64,000 bases of DNA from Streptomyces sp. NRRL B-24484 (GCF_000717715.1 NZ_JOAI01000024.1:1-64000), one strand, 5' to 3'; positions 48,915-58,638 are shown, counted from the first letter of the stretch. The notes: a model not told the origin generated them from the sequence alone. Program-made: numbers and translations.

Positions 48915-50768
48915 TCAGCCGACCCGGCCCGGGCCCGCCTGTGCGGGCAGCTTCGCCGCCCTGGCCCTGGCCCAGTGGAGCAGCCCCGCCGCCACGACCG
49001 CGCCGAAGGCCGCCGTCCGGAGCAGGGAGTCCGCCGTTCCGCTGTGCAGGGCGGCGGAGAACGGCAGCACCAGCAGCGGCACGCCCACGGCCGGGCCGGC
49101 CGCGTACCAGGCGGCGAACGCCGCGATGTTGCCGCCGCCACCGCCGGTCGCCCGTGCGGGTCGGTACAGCAGGTCGCGGCGGGCGGCGCCCCGGCAGGCG
49201 TTCACCAGCCCCGCAGCGACCAGGGCCGGGACGGCGGCCGGGGCCAGCCAGGCCGCCGGGCCGGCGCCGCAGAGCACGGCCACCGCGCTCCCGGCAGCGC
49301 CGAGCAGCAGGCCGAGCACGGTCGGCACGACGGCGTGGCGCAGCATCAGGCCGGCGAACGGGTACGGCGTCCAGAACGCCCGGCGCACGTCGTCCGTGTC
49401 GATCCTGGCCGGTTCCAGCAGTTGGGCGACCGCCAGGTAGCCGAAGGACAGGGCCAGGCCGGTGGCGGCCAGGAGGAGGCTCCCCCGGGCCGTGTGGGCG
49501 GGCACGGCGCACAGCATCGCCGGGACGGTGAGCAGCACGGCGCGGCCGAGCCGCGCGGGCGAGCGGAGGAGGGCGAGCGTGTCCCGCCAGTACACGACGA
49601 GCCAGGCCCTGCGCGGCGCGGGCAGGCGGACCTTCAGTCGGCGGTCACCACCGGAGGCCGCGTTCACGGCCAGTCGTGCGGCGCGCAGTTCGACGGTCCG
49701 CAGGGCGGCGAGGACGCTCGCGGCGTTCCTGGCCCGTTCGCGGAGCAGGGTCAGCGAGACGGTGGCGGCGGCCCGGTCGGCGCGCACCAGGCACCCGACG
49801 GTCGACACGACGAGCAGGGCGCCGGCGGCCCAGGCGCCCGGGACGGCGGCCGGTGTCGGCGCCAGGGCCGCGATCCCCGCCCAGCCCCAGGGGCCCGACC
49901 ACAGCACGACCCGGTCCAGCCAGTGGACGGAGTGTCCGGTGGCGGCCAGGGCGCTCTGTGCGGCGAGCGCGAGGACCAGCACGGTGGCGTACGGGGTGAG
50001 CCGGCGCGCCAGGCGGGCCGCCCGTTCGCTCCGCTGGACGGACAGTGCGGCGCAGACGCCGAGCAGCGGCAGGCACGTCCCGCCGAGCAGGCACCAGCCG
50101 AGGGTGGCGGGCAGGCCGGCCCGCACGGTGAGCCCGAGGACGACCATGGCACCGGCGGCCGCGACGATCCCGGGGAACACGGCGAGCCCGCAGGACAGCC
50201 GGAACCAGGGGCGCAGCACCGGGCCGGGGCGGACGGGGTGGACGAGCAGCCAGTCGATCGTTGCCCGCGGCGGCATCACCGGCCCGCGCCAGAGGCCGTC
50301 GCGGACGGCGAGCAGCAGGACGGCGAGTCCGACGGCGGCGATGCCGCCGGGTGCGGCGGCCAGCAGCGCGGGGCCGTGGCCGGTGTAGTCGGCGCCCATC
50401 GCGGCCTGCAGGAACAGCCCCAGGCTGGGAACGCCTCCCCAGACGATCAGGACGAGCACCGTGCAGTAGAGGGCGTAGGCGACCTGGCGGGCGCGGTTGA
50501 GGCGGTGCGGGGTGCGCAGGGCGCGCAGCAGGGCCAGCGCTTCGTCGGTCCAGTCGTCGTCATCGCTCCACTCTTCGGGCGACTCGTCGACGGGCGCTGC
50601 GTCAACGGGCGACTCGTCGACGGGCGCTGCGTCAACGGGCGACTCGTCGACGGGCGCTGCGTCAACGGGCGACGTGTCGACGGACCCGTCGCCGACACGT
50701 GTTCCGTCGGCGGGCGTGCCGTCGGGTGCGTCCTCCGCTGCGACCGCCGTGCCGTCCGTCGCGCTCAC
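48915..50768 (-). CDS. ABC transporter permease, large membrane protein
   Basis: 617 residues from a GTG overlapping the ATPase stop by four bases (GTGA). The first 75 residues are acidic and low-complexity, with three perfect copies of a 10-residue repeat (D-E-S-P-V-D-A-A-P-V type), then EEWSDDDDWTDEALALLRAL. About twelve hydrophobic helices follow (for example YALYCTVLVLIVWGGVPSLG, LLAAAPGGIAAVGLAVLLLA, GYLAVAQLLE), separated by a large Arg-rich cytoplasmic loop near the middle. It is the membrane half of a two-gene exporter of unknown cargo. Similar permeases are annotated only as hypothetical. Confidence 0.82.
   Translation of the reverse strand: MSATDGTAVAAEDAPDGTPADGTRVGDGSVDTSPVDAAPVDESPVDAAPVDESPVDAAPVDESPEEWSDDDDWTDEALALLRALRTPHRLNRARQVAYALYCTVLVLIVWGGVPSLGLFLQAAMGADYTGHGPALLAAAPGGIAAVGLAVLLLAVRDGLWRGPVMPPRATIDWLLVHPVRPGPVLRPWFRLSCGLAVFPGIVAAAGAMVVLGLTVRAGLPATLGWCLLGGTCLPLLGVCAALSVQRSERAARLARRLTPYATVLVLALAAQSALAATGHSVHWLDRVVLWSGPWGWAGIAALAPTPAAVPGAWAAGALLVVSTVGCLVRADRAAATVSLTLLRERARNAASVLAALRTVELRAARLAVNAASGGDRRLKVRLPAPRRAWLVVYWRDTLALLRSPARLGRAVLLTVPAMLCAVPAHTARGSLLLAATGLALSFGYLAVAQLLEPARIDTDDVRRAFWTPYPFAGLMLRHAVVPTVLGLLLGAAGSAVAVLCGAGPAAWLAPAAVPALVAAGLVNACRGAARRDLLYRPARATGGGGGNIAAFAAWYAAGPAVGVPLLVLPFSAALHSGTADSLLRTAAFGAVVAAGLLHWARARAAKLPAQAGPGRVG
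50581..50670. repeat. 30-bp tandem repeat, three perfect copies
   Basis: Units at 50581, 50611 and 50641 (GACTCGTCGACGGGCGCTGC...) are identical, with a degenerate fourth part to the right. They encode the acidic repeat near the N-terminus of the permease. Not CRISPR: there are no spacers. Confidence 0.9.
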
Positions 50769-51523
50769 CGGCCCTCCCCGCGGTGCGCGGCGCCCAGGGC
50801 CCCGACGCCCGAGGTCTCGGCGGCCAGCATCTCCTCGGGTGCGCCCTGCCGGAGGATGCGGCCCTCCTCCAGCTCCACCACCCGGTCGGCCACCGCCAGG
50901 GCGAGGTCGGCGTGGTGGGTGACCAGCAGCACAGCCACGCCGTCGGCGAGCTCCGCCTTGATCAGGTCGGCGAGCCGTCGGCGGGCGCCGGGGTCGAGGC
51001 GCTGCTCGGGCTCGTCCAGGAGCAGCAGGTCCCGTGGCCGGACGAGCGCGCAGGCCAGCAGCAGGGACTGCATCTGCCCGGAGGAGAGCGCGGAGGTCAG
51101 TGCGTCGGCCCGTTCGGCGAGCATCCGGTCCTCCAGGACCTGCTGGACCCACTCGGCGGCGCCGGCGACGCCGTGCGCGACCGCCACCAGCAGCAGGTGC
51201 TCGCGCACGGTGAGGTCGGGATAGCAGGCGACCGTGTCGCCGACGACCGCCACCCGGGCCCTGATCCGCGGGTCGTTCTCGTCCATCGCCAGTCCGTCGA
51301 ACCGGACGGTTCCGGAGCTCGGCAGGTCACGGCCGGCCGCGACCCGCAGCAGCGTGGACTTGCCCGATCCGTTGTGGCCGATCAGCGCGACGCACTCGCC
51401 GGCGGCCACCGCCAGGTCCATCGGATGCAGGACCGCCCGGTCGCCGTACGAGCGGCTCACCCCGGTCAGTTGCAGCAGTGGCCGCCGGGGTCCGGCGTGC
51501 GACTCGGCAGGGTTCTCAACCAC
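50765..51523 (-). CDS. ABC transporter ATP-binding protein
   Basis: 252 residues from the GTG at 51523 (GAGGTG site); the open frame extends to 51652 without homology. Walker A is GHNGSGKSTLLRV. The signature reads LSSGQMQSLLLACALVRPRD in place of LSGGQ, Walker B is LLLLDEPEQRLDPG and the switch is THH. It energises the permease encoded next, with which it overlaps by four bases. Single-domain exporter type. Confidence 0.92.
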   Translation of the reverse strand: MVENPAESHAGPRRPLLQLTGVSRSYGDRAVLHPMDLAVAAGECVALIGHNGSGKSTLLRVAAGRDLPSSGTVRFDGLAMDENDPRIRARVAVVGDTVACYPDLTVREHLLLVAVAHGVAGAAEWVQQVLEDRMLAERADALTSALSSGQMQSLLLACALVRPRDLLLLDEPEQRLDPGARRRLADLIKAELADGVAVLLVTHHADLALAVADRVVELEEGRILRQGAPEEMLAAETSGVGALGAAHRGEGR

Positions 51524-51780
51524 GGGGGCACCTCTCGACGATCGATCGGACCACAGTACCGACCGGGAGCCCGGCCCCGGCGGCCCCGGCCCCCGGGCGC
51601 TGCCCCGGACCCGGGCCACGTCCGACGGCCTCGTTGCCCGTCCGGTGTGCACGCGGCCCCGGGCGCGGTGCTCGTGGCGCGCCGGCGACGGACTGTCGGC
51701 GGGCTGTCAACTCTTCGTGACGGCGTCGACTCCGTCTAGCGTTGGTCCGGAAGGGATCCGAACCCGAGGTGGAGGCGCCG

Positions 51781-52476
51781 ATGAGGGTCGTGTTCGTGCA
51801 CGGGGCGTGTGTGCGGGACGGGTCGTGGTGGTGGCACCGCACCGCCGGTCTGCTGCAGGAACGTGGCGTGCGGAGCGTGGCCCCGGCGCTGCCGAGCTGC
51901 GGCGAGGCCGGCGTGCCCGGCGGTGCCACCGGTCCGGGGCTCGCCGAGGACGTCGCCGCGGTCCGGCAGGTCCTGCAGGCCGGCGACGAACCCACCGTCG
52001 TGGTGGCCCACAGCTACGGCGGCATCGTCACCGCCGAGGCCGCCGCGGGCGTGGCCTCGGTGCGCCACCTGGTGCTGGTCTCCAGCTACCTGCCCGAGGT
52101 CGGGCAGGGGCTGTCGGACTTCGGGGACGGCAGCCCGGCCCCCTTCCTGGACGTCGACCCGGTCGCGGGCACGTTCGGGGTCCGTCCGGAGCTGCTCGTG
52201 GACACCTTCCTGCAGGACTGCGACCCCGACGTCCGGGCGCAGGCGGCGAACCACCTCGCCCGGCAGAGCGTGCGGGTGACCGGTGAGCCGGTCACCGCGG
52301 CCGCGTGGCGGCAGGTGCCCTCGACCTATGTCGTCTGCGCGCAGGACCTGGGCACCCCGCCGCACCTTCAGCGCGAGTTCGCGCGCCGGGCCGACGAGGT
52401 GGTCGAGCTCGACACCGGCCACCACCCGTTCCTGTCCCGCCCGGCCGCGGTCCGGGACCTGCTGCTCGGCCTGTAG
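51781..52476 (+). CDS. Alpha/beta hydrolase (esterase/EstC-like)
   Basis: 231 residues from the ATG at 51781 (GGAGG site six bases before); the frame also opens at 51742. The N-terminus MRVVFVHGACVRDGSWWWHR holds the oxyanion HG. The nucleophile elbow AHSYGGIVTAEAA has Ser in a G-x-S-x-G variant starting with Ala, and the catalytic His is in LDTGHHPFLSRPAAV. This is the small salicylate-esterase/hydroxynitrile-lyase-like group common in actinomycetes. Substrate unknown. Confidence 0.9.
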   Translation: MRVVFVHGACVRDGSWWWHRTAGLLQERGVRSVAPALPSCGEAGVPGGATGPGLAEDVAAVRQVLQAGDEPTVVVAHSYGGIVTAEAAAGVASVRHLVLVSSYLPEVGQGLSDFGDGSPAPFLDVDPVAGTFGVRPELLVDTFLQDCDPDVRAQAANHLARQSVRVTGEPVTAAAWRQVPSTYVVCAQDLGTPPHLQREFARRADEVVELDTGHHPFLSRPAAVRDLLLGL

Positions 52477-52588
52477 CCGAGGCACCGCGATCAACCGCCG
52501 AGACCATGCGGTCGCGGCCGTCACCGTTCGACGGCGCTCTCCCCCAGACCCCGGGCCGACGGCGCTGCCCGGGAACACGAGCGCGGGG

Positions 52589-52903
52589 TCAGCCGACGTC
52601 GATGCCCGTCACCACGGGAGCACCGACGCCCACCGCGTCCGCCTCGTACCCGGCCTCAGCGAAGGCCCGCCTGGTCAGGTCCACCGCCGCTTCGCCGGCG
52701 GCGGTCCGGTCGGGGGCGTCGACCTCCAGCCGCAGGACGAACGTGCCCCCGCTCTCGTCCAAGGTCAGCACGTCCAGGTCGGGCACCTGGGCACCCACCT
52801 CCTCCGGATCGGCCCCGTGGACGACGGCCAACAGGGCACGGCGCGCCGGTTCCTCCAGTGGCTGCCGCACGGTTCCGGGAACAGTGATCACGTAACTACC
52901 CAT
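52589..52903 (-). CDS. Small conserved hypothetical protein
   Basis: 104 residues from the ATG at 52903 (MGSYVITVPGTVRQPLEEPA). The alternation VLTLDESGGTFVLRLEVDAP and AAVDLTRRAFAEAGYEADAV suggests a small alpha/beta ferredoxin-like fold. Acidic and cytoplasmic. I recognise no named family. The frame continues upstream to 53119 without convincing sequence. Confidence 0.65.
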   Translation of the reverse strand: MGSYVITVPGTVRQPLEEPARRALLAVVHGADPEEVGAQVPDLDVLTLDESGGTFVLRLEVDAPDRTAAGEAAVDLTRRAFAEAGYEADAVGVGAPVVTGIDVG

Positions 52904-53227
52904 GTCAGTCGTCTCGCCGCCGAGCGGCCACCGGAAACCCCCCGCCGCCGGGTTCTCGCGTCGCCGGGTTCTCGCGTCGGCACCGCCACGGTTGCACGCC
53001 ACCGACGGCAGCGGTTGCAGCGGGTCACCGGCCCCACGGGATGCGGGACGGCGATCGCACCTCGGACCGGCCGGCCGGGTGCCGTCCTCGCCGGAACGAG
53101 GCATCGCACGCCCTCTCACGACGGCCCGGAAGAGTGGTCGCGCCCGACACTCGGGGCGCAGCGCCCGCTTGCGGTCCGGCGAGGGGCCGGATCGGCGTGG
53201 TCAGTGCGGCGTGCGACGATCCGGGTC
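52904..53227. other. Intergenic region with a short tandem repeat
   Basis: 324 bases between divergent genes. GCCGGGTTCTCGCGTC occurs twice in tandem at about 52947-52978. The end near 53205-53227 (GACGAT about seven bases before the ATG) could be a -10 box for a leaderless large gene. Nothing else was seen. Confidence 0.4.
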
Positions 53228-56200
53228 ATGATCGCCTCGCTGGAGTCCCTGCTGCCCGTCTCCGGGCCGCACCGCTCGACCACGTACCCCGACTGGGCCG
53301 CCGCGCACGATCCGTCGGCCGCGGGTGCCGCGCGCGACCTGACGGTCGAGATGGCCACCCGGCTCAACCGGTCCTGGCACAAGCCGGGTGCGTTCGTGGA
53401 CGAGATGGCCCGTCGGGCACGGCGGCTGCCGCCGGCGCACCTGCCGTGGTTCTGGGACACCGTCGGGCACCGGCTGATCGGCACCGGCGGCCGGGCCGCC
53501 GGGCGGGCCTACGCGGCGGCGCGCGCGGCCGAGGCCGAGCACGGCCTGCCGGTGGACGGGGGCTACCGGCAGGCCAACGCCCAGCTGTTCGCGGCGGGCG
53601 GGGCCATGCCCGCCAAGGAGCTGGCGGCGCATCAGAAGTTCCTCACCGGGACGCTGGAACCGGCCGCCGCGCACGCGGCCCTCGACCGGCTGCTGACCGC
53701 GTGGGCGGGCTCGTCCGCCGACCTGCCGACCGATCTGGTCCGCGGTGCGCGGGCCTCCGCGAAGGCGGCCGGGCACGGCGACGCCGAGGTGGCGCGGCTG
53801 GTCGGGGCGGTCCTGGCGGTCACCCGGAACAAGTCGGTTCCGGACGCGCTGCTGGACGCGGCCGCCCCGCTCCTGACGGCCCATCCGCCGGTGCACGGGC
53901 TCCTGGCCGGGCTGGTCGAGGTCTTCCCCGACGGCACCACGGACGGCGGGGCCTGGCTGCGGGTGCTGATCGGCTGCGGCGCCGCCGACGCCCTGGTGGA
54001 GGGCCGGGTGGAGCCCGAGGGCGGCCTGCACCGCTGGCTGGGCCACGTCGTCCACATGTACCAGTACGCGGCACAGTCCGGGGGCGGTGTCGCCCGCCAG
54101 CAGCTCCCGGCCGAACTCCTCGATCTGGTCGGCCGCTTGGCGCCGCGTCTGAAGGCGGCCGGCACGCCGGTGACGGTGCACACCACCCGCCACCACTGGC
54201 AGGGCCTGGACGCCGACCTGCTGGACGCCTGCCTCGCGGCCGGTGTCGCGGTCGTGGACCCGGGCGTTCAGGTCAGGATGCACTTCTGGGGCGAGCGGTC
54301 CCGGCGGGATCTCACCGCGCTCGCGGCCGACCCGGTGTTCGGCCCGCGGCTGGAGGGCACGGTGCACGCGGGCCTGCTGCCCCAGTGGGGGCCGTCGCGG
54401 GCGCGGCGCGCCGGCACGGCGGTGACGCTGCTGCCCGGCAACGACGGCATCGCCCAGGCTGTCGCGGGGCGCGTCGGCAAGCTCGTCGACACCGTCGCCG
54501 GTGGCGGCATGGCCGGTGCCGAGGAGGCCGTCGCCGAACTGGCGGCCCTGCTCGACCGGCCCACCGTGACGGCCCTCGGTGGCATTGCCGACGCCCTCGC
54601 CGAGGCGGGCGCCGCCGGTGCGCTGCTCCGCTCGCTTCGGGCCGGCCTCCCGGAGGAACTCGCCTGGCCGGCCCTGGAGTCGGTGTACGCCGAGTTCGCG
54701 GCCGACGCCGAGCCCGGCACGGCACCGGAGACCGGCGCGGACCCCGACGAGGACGGCCCGCTGCCCGGCGTGGCCGGGGTGACCTCCACCTGGCCGGTGC
54801 TGACGGTGTTCGGACGCACCCGCGCGGTCGCCGTCGCCCCGGACGGCGTCCGCGCGTCCTGCCGGTTCACCGTGCCCGACGACGCCACCATGTTCGCGGT
54901 CCACTACGTCGGCGGCTCCTTCCTGGTCAGCTGGACGGTGGCGGACCGCCCCCACCACTGCGACACCGCGGTCTGGGCCGACCGTCCCGACGAGCCCTTC
55001 GCGCCGGACGAGCGGGGCGGCCTGGTGCCGTACGACGGCAGCCTGGACGGCGCGTACGGATTCCAGTTCGAAACAGCCGACGGCGGTGGCCGCCACGGCG
55101 GCGAGCGGGTGCTGCGCCCGGGCGGCACCGAGGGCATCGACCGTTTGGAGCTGCAGCTCTCCGACGGCTCGCGGACCTGGGTCAACGGCGTGTTCCGGGA
55201 CCGGCCGTGGGAGGCGGTCGACCAGGTCACCGGCGAGTCCCGCGGGGTCGTGCAGCTGCCGGACTTCCCGGGCCGCGCGCCGAGCGCCGACCCGGCCGCG
55301 GAGCCGTCCGAGCTCGGCACGGCCCTGGACGTCGAGGCCCTGCAGCTGGCGCCGCTGCCCGCGGGGGCGACCGGCGCGCCGCTGGGCTGCCGGGACGGAT
55401 TGGTCGGCACCCGGGTGCTGTACCGCACCCCGCACCGGCACGCGGCGCCCGACCACTTCCTGCTGGAGAGCATCGACGGGCGCACGGCCCGCTTCGACGT
55501 CGACCGCCAGGGCCAGCAGCCGTGGGGGCTGTGGGCGCCCCCGGAGGGCGCGGTCGAGGACGTCGTCCTCGCCGAGGCCGAGACCCGCACCGGCGTCCGC
55601 GCCTACACCGCCGACGGCAGCCTGCTGTGGGAGCTGGACGGCCACCGCTCGCCCGCCGGCAAGTGGGCGCGGCGGAACCGGCGCGCCACCGTCTCCACCG
55701 GCGTCGCCCTGCCGCCCGCCTTCTGGTACCTGCTCCGTACCCGGGACGCGGCCGGCTCCCGGGCGCTGCGCGGCGTCGCCCGGGAGAGTGCGGAGGCGCT
55801 GCTCGCGGCCGCCCGTGCCGGTGCCGGGGAGCTGCGCACGGCGATCGCCCGCCAGCTGCCCGGGGTCACCGATCCGGTGCTGGTCGAGGCCGTCGCGGCG
55901 GTGGCCGTCCGGGCCGTGCGGGTGGACGAGCGCAGGCTCGCCCTGCACCACCGGGTCACCCTGCTCGCCGAGGCGCCGCCCCTGCCGCGCGGGTCCGCAC
56001 CGGACACCGAGCTGGTGCCCGCCCTGTTCGGGCTGGTCACGCCGGGTGACCGGGACGAGTGGCGGCGCGCTCCGGACGTGCCGCTGCCGGCCACGCTGAG
56101 CGCGCTCGCCGCCGACGGCGCCTGCCTGGCGGGCACCCTCGTGGAGGAGGTGCGGCGCCTGTCGCCGCCGGCGCCTCCGCACGACTGGTCGCAGTTGCTG

Positions 56201-58021
56201 GGCGCGATCGACGCGGTGGCCTGGCGGGCGGCCGTGGCCGCGACCGCGGACCCGGCGCGGACCGCCCTGCTGGCGTTCCTGGGCACCTGGGCGGACCAGC
56301 CGTTCGCCGCCGCCGGCAGCCGCTGGCGGGTGGGCCGGGCGGCCGCCGCCGTCCTGGACGCGCTCCGCGAGGACGGGACGGCGGTGGCCTCCGCCGCCGT
56401 GAGGCCCGGGTCCTCGGAGCACTGGTTCGTCGCGCCCGCGGCCGGGCCCGCCGCCGGGGACGCCGCCGGCGGCCCGGTGCCGGCGGCCGTTCCGCGGGCC
56501 CGGCTCGTCGCCGTCGAGCGCGACGACGCGGGCCGGCTGCGGGCCCTGCTCGCCGCGGTCTACGCGCACGGCCCGCTCGCGGTCTCCGAGGCCGCTGCCG
56601 CGCGCTTCGCCGAACTGACCGGTGTCCGGCGGGCGGTGGCCCGGCTGGTGGTCGCCGGCCTGGTCGCCGGGTCGGACCGCGAGGACCACCGCAGCCTGCT
56701 GCGCAAGGCCCCGTACCGGGCGACGGCGATGACGGTCGAGGCGTACGACCGGCTCCGCGAGCGGCTCGGCGGTGAGGGCCGGCGGGCCGTCCTGGCGGCC
56801 GCGCTGCCCGAGGACCCGGCCGAGCTGTGGCGGCCCGGCGGGGTGGAGGCCGCTGCCGAGCGGATGGCCGCGGTCTGGTGTGCGCGCCTCGGCGCGCAGC
56901 CCGCCCTGCACGACGGGGCGGCCGATGCGCTGGAGGCCGAGCTGGGCCTGCCGGAGGTGTGGGCCCGGCGGCTCGCCGGCGGCTACGAGGCCGCCGACGA
57001 CGGGACGGTGCCGGCGGCGGGCTGGGAGCTGACGGCCACCCCGTACAGCACCGGGGTCGACGTCAGGGCCGTCCCGCCGGCCGGGCTCGACGTGCGGTAC
57101 GGCACTCCCGTCGGGCTGCCCCTCCGGCGGATCGCGAGCGCCCTGGTGTGGGCGTGCACGGACCGGCCGGTCGGCGATCCGGCGGTGGCCGGCGCGGTCG
57201 CCCTGCACGACCGGCTGCTCGCCGAACTCGCCCGTCCGGAGCTGCTGTTGGAGCTGGACCGCGGGTACGTGGAGGACACCGAGGAGGGGATCGCGCGGCG
57301 CTTCGGGCCGGTGCGGACACCGGTGGCGGACGACCGCCGCAAGGAGGAGGGCCCGCTGCCGCACGTCGCCTACGACTCCGGGCCGCTGGTCGTCTGCGCG
57401 CCGCGCGGCACCGCGTTCCTGCGCCCGGCGGCGGCCGACCCGGAGGTGCGGCGCACGCTCCGGGAGATCCCCGGGCTGGCCGCGGGCCTCGACCTCGTGG
57501 CGCCGCTGCTGCCCGGCGGCGGCCTGCAGCGGATGCTCGACCGGAGCCGTTCCGGAGCCGTCCCGGCGGGTGCGTACGAGGCCGACCCGCGGCGGTCCTG
57601 CCCGGAGCTGGTCGCCCGGGTACGCAGCCGGCTCGCGGTGGGCGCCGACGCGGCCGCCCTCTACCTCCAGATCGCGGCGCTCGCCGCACCCACCGACCGC
57701 AACGTCCGCCGCTGGAACGGCTGGACGGCCAAGCAGCACACCGAGGCCCGCACCGAGCTCCTCGCCACCGGTGTGGTGGTGGAGGCCAAGCGCGCCCGGG
57801 CCGGCCGGGCGCTCTTCCTGCCCGGCGGCTGGACGGAGCTGAAGGCGCCGCACCTGCCACTGGAGACCGTCAAGCTCGCCTCCCACCGCGTGACGCCGCT
57901 GTGGGGCAACACGATCCGCTCCCCGTTCGGCAGGGTGCTGCCGGTCGCCCCGCTGCACGAGATGTTCGCAGCGGCCTGGGAGCGGGAGCACGGCAGCGGC
58001 GCCGCACCGAAAGACAGCTGA
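53228..58021 (+). CDS. Very large protein of unknown function (1597 residues)
   Basis: A single frame of 1597 codons from the ATG at 53228 with genome-typical third-position bias, no signal peptide and no membrane helix. The N-terminal 500 residues are a helical, HEAT-like array (MATRLNRSWHKPGAFVDEMA, AHQKFLTGTLEP, LIGCGAADALVEGRVEPEGG). Residues about 530-760 are beta-rich (FTVPDDATMFAVHYVGGSFL, AYGFQFETADGGGRHGGERV). Long helical regions follow, with a winged-helix-like stretch near 1115-1145 (EAAAARFAELTGVRRAVARL). The C-terminus reads NVRRWNGWTAKQHTEARTEL ... LWGNTIRSPFGRVLPVAPLH. No known domain was recognised. Size and style recall the WGR-DUF4132 protein of the 15-25 kb operon, but no direct homology is visible. 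No ribosome site precedes the ATG. Confidence 0.85.
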   Translation: MIASLESLLPVSGPHRSTTYPDWAAAHDPSAAGAARDLTVEMATRLNRSWHKPGAFVDEMARRARRLPPAHLPWFWDTVGHRLIGTGGRAAGRAYAAARAAEAEHGLPVDGGYRQANAQLFAAGGAMPAKELAAHQKFLTGTLEPAAAHAALDRLLTAWAGSSADLPTDLVRGARASAKAAGHGDAEVARLVGAVLAVTRNKSVPDALLDAAAPLLTAHPPVHGLLAGLVEVFPDGTTDGGAWLRVLIGCGAADALVEGRVEPEGGLHRWLGHVVHMYQYAAQSGGGVARQQLPAELLDLVGRLAPRLKAAGTPVTVHTTRHHWQGLDADLLDACLAAGVAVVDPGVQVRMHFWGERSRRDLTALAADPVFGPRLEGTVHAGLLPQWGPSRARRAGTAVTLLPGNDGIAQAVAGRVGKLVDTVAGGGMAGAEEAVAELAALLDRPTVTALGGIADALAEAGAAGALLRSLRAGLPEELAWPALESVYAEFAADAEPGTAPETGADPDEDGPLPGVAGVTSTWPVLTVFGRTRAVAVAPDGVRASCRFTVPDDATMFAVHYVGGSFLVSWTVADRPHHCDTAVWADRPDEPFAPDERGGLVPYDGSLDGAYGFQFETADGGGRHGGERVLRPGGTEGIDRLELQLSDGSRTWVNGVFRDRPWEAVDQVTGESRGVVQLPDFPGRAPSADPAAEPSELGTALDVEALQLAPLPAGATGAPLGCRDGLVGTRVLYRTPHRHAAPDHFLLESIDGRTARFDVDRQGQQPWGLWAPPEGAVEDVVLAEAETRTGVRAYTADGSLLWELDGHRSPAGKWARRNRRATVSTGVALPPAFWYLLRTRDAAGSRALRGVARESAEALLAAARAGAGELRTAIARQLPGVTDPVLVEAVAAVAVRAVRVDERRLALHHRVTLLAEAPPLPRGSAPDTELVPALFGLVTPGDRDEWRRAPDVPLPATLSALAADGACLAGTLVEEVRRLSPPAPPHDWSQLLGAIDAVAWRAAVAATADPARTALLAFLGTWADQPFAAAGSRWRVGRAAAAVLDALREDGTAVASAAVRPGSSEHWFVAPAAGPAAGDAAGGPVPAAVPRARLVAVERDDAGRLRALLAAVYAHGPLAVSEAAAARFAELTGVRRAVARLVVAGLVAGSDREDHRSLLRKAPYRATAMTVEAYDRLRERLGGEGRRAVLAAALPEDPAELWRPGGVEAAAERMAAVWCARLGAQPALHDGAADALEAELGLPEVWARRLAGGYEAADDGTVPAAGWELTATPYSTGVDVRAVPPAGLDVRYGTPVGLPLRRIASALVWACTDRPVGDPAVAGAVALHDRLLAELARPELLLELDRGYVEDTEEGIARRFGPVRTPVADDRRKEEGPLPHVAYDSGPLVVCAPRGTAFLRPAAADPEVRRTLREIPGLAAGLDLVAPLLPGGGLQRMLDRSRSGAVPAGAYEADPRRSCPELVARVRSRLAVGADAAALYLQIAALAAPTDRNVRRWNGWTAKQHTEARTELLATGVVVEAKRARAGRALFLPGGWTELKAPHLPLETVKLASHRVTPLWGNTIRSPFGRVLPVAPLHEMFAAAWEREHGSGAAPKDS

Positions 58022-58271
58022 CGGCCGACAACCAACGACCGCCGCCCCGGGTCACGCTCCACCCGACCCGTCCTGACCCGGGCAGCCGACCGCCCGCCGG
58101 CACGTCCACACCCGGCGGGCGCGTCCGCGTCGGCCGATCAGGTCGTTCCCGGAGGAATTCCTCCTCGATCCGGTGAATGACGGTCCATCGGGGCCCCGGC
58201 CGTCCCACCCTCTCGCGATGCTGCCCGAGCAGGTGCCGAGGTGCACCACGAAGCCCAGAGAGGTGTGATCC

Positions 58272-58500
58272 ATGGACGGCGCACGGGTGTACGTGGCCAA
58301 CTTCGTCGGCAGTTCCGTCTCGGTGATCGACACCGCGACCGATGCCGTCACCGCCACCATCAGCAGCTCCGACGCGAGGACCCCGGCCGGCGTGGCGGTC
58401 TCCCCGGACGGCGCACGCGTACACGGCCGACTTCAACAGCAACGACGTCGCTCGGGCTGACGGACGGCAGCGTCCACACCGCCCTGTTCCGGTTCAGCTG
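58272..58500 (+). pseudogene. YVTN/YncE-type beta-propeller remnant, frameshifted
   Basis: From an ATG with an AGAGGTGT site the frame reads ARVYVANFVGSSVSVIDTAT-DAVTATI and AGVAVSPDGAR, classical YVTN-propeller repeats. It then loses frame: the expected VYTADFNSNDV appears one base out of register near 58420. Only about one and a half repeats remain of a normal seven-bladed protein, and a plausible C-terminus follows before 58500. Decayed gene. Confidence 0.6.
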
Positions 58501-58638
58501 ACCCGACCCGACCCGACCTGCCCAGCCCCCGACCGGCGGGCCGGTCCGACGGCCGTCCGCCCCGGGTGCCCGGCTCCCCCGCCGGCCGCCCGGGGCACCG
58601 GGCCACGGGTCTCCGGGGTGGTACCGGGTGCCGGCGGC

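Noticed and set aside
50581..50670. Possible CRISPR-like array
   Set aside because: Three units are directly adjacent without spacers and lie in frame inside a permease gene.
53201..57991. 1596-codon minus-strand frame opposite the large unknown gene
   Set aside because: The plus strand has the expected third-position bias and structured protein sequence; the minus frame is Arg/Gly/His/Gln-rich shadow.
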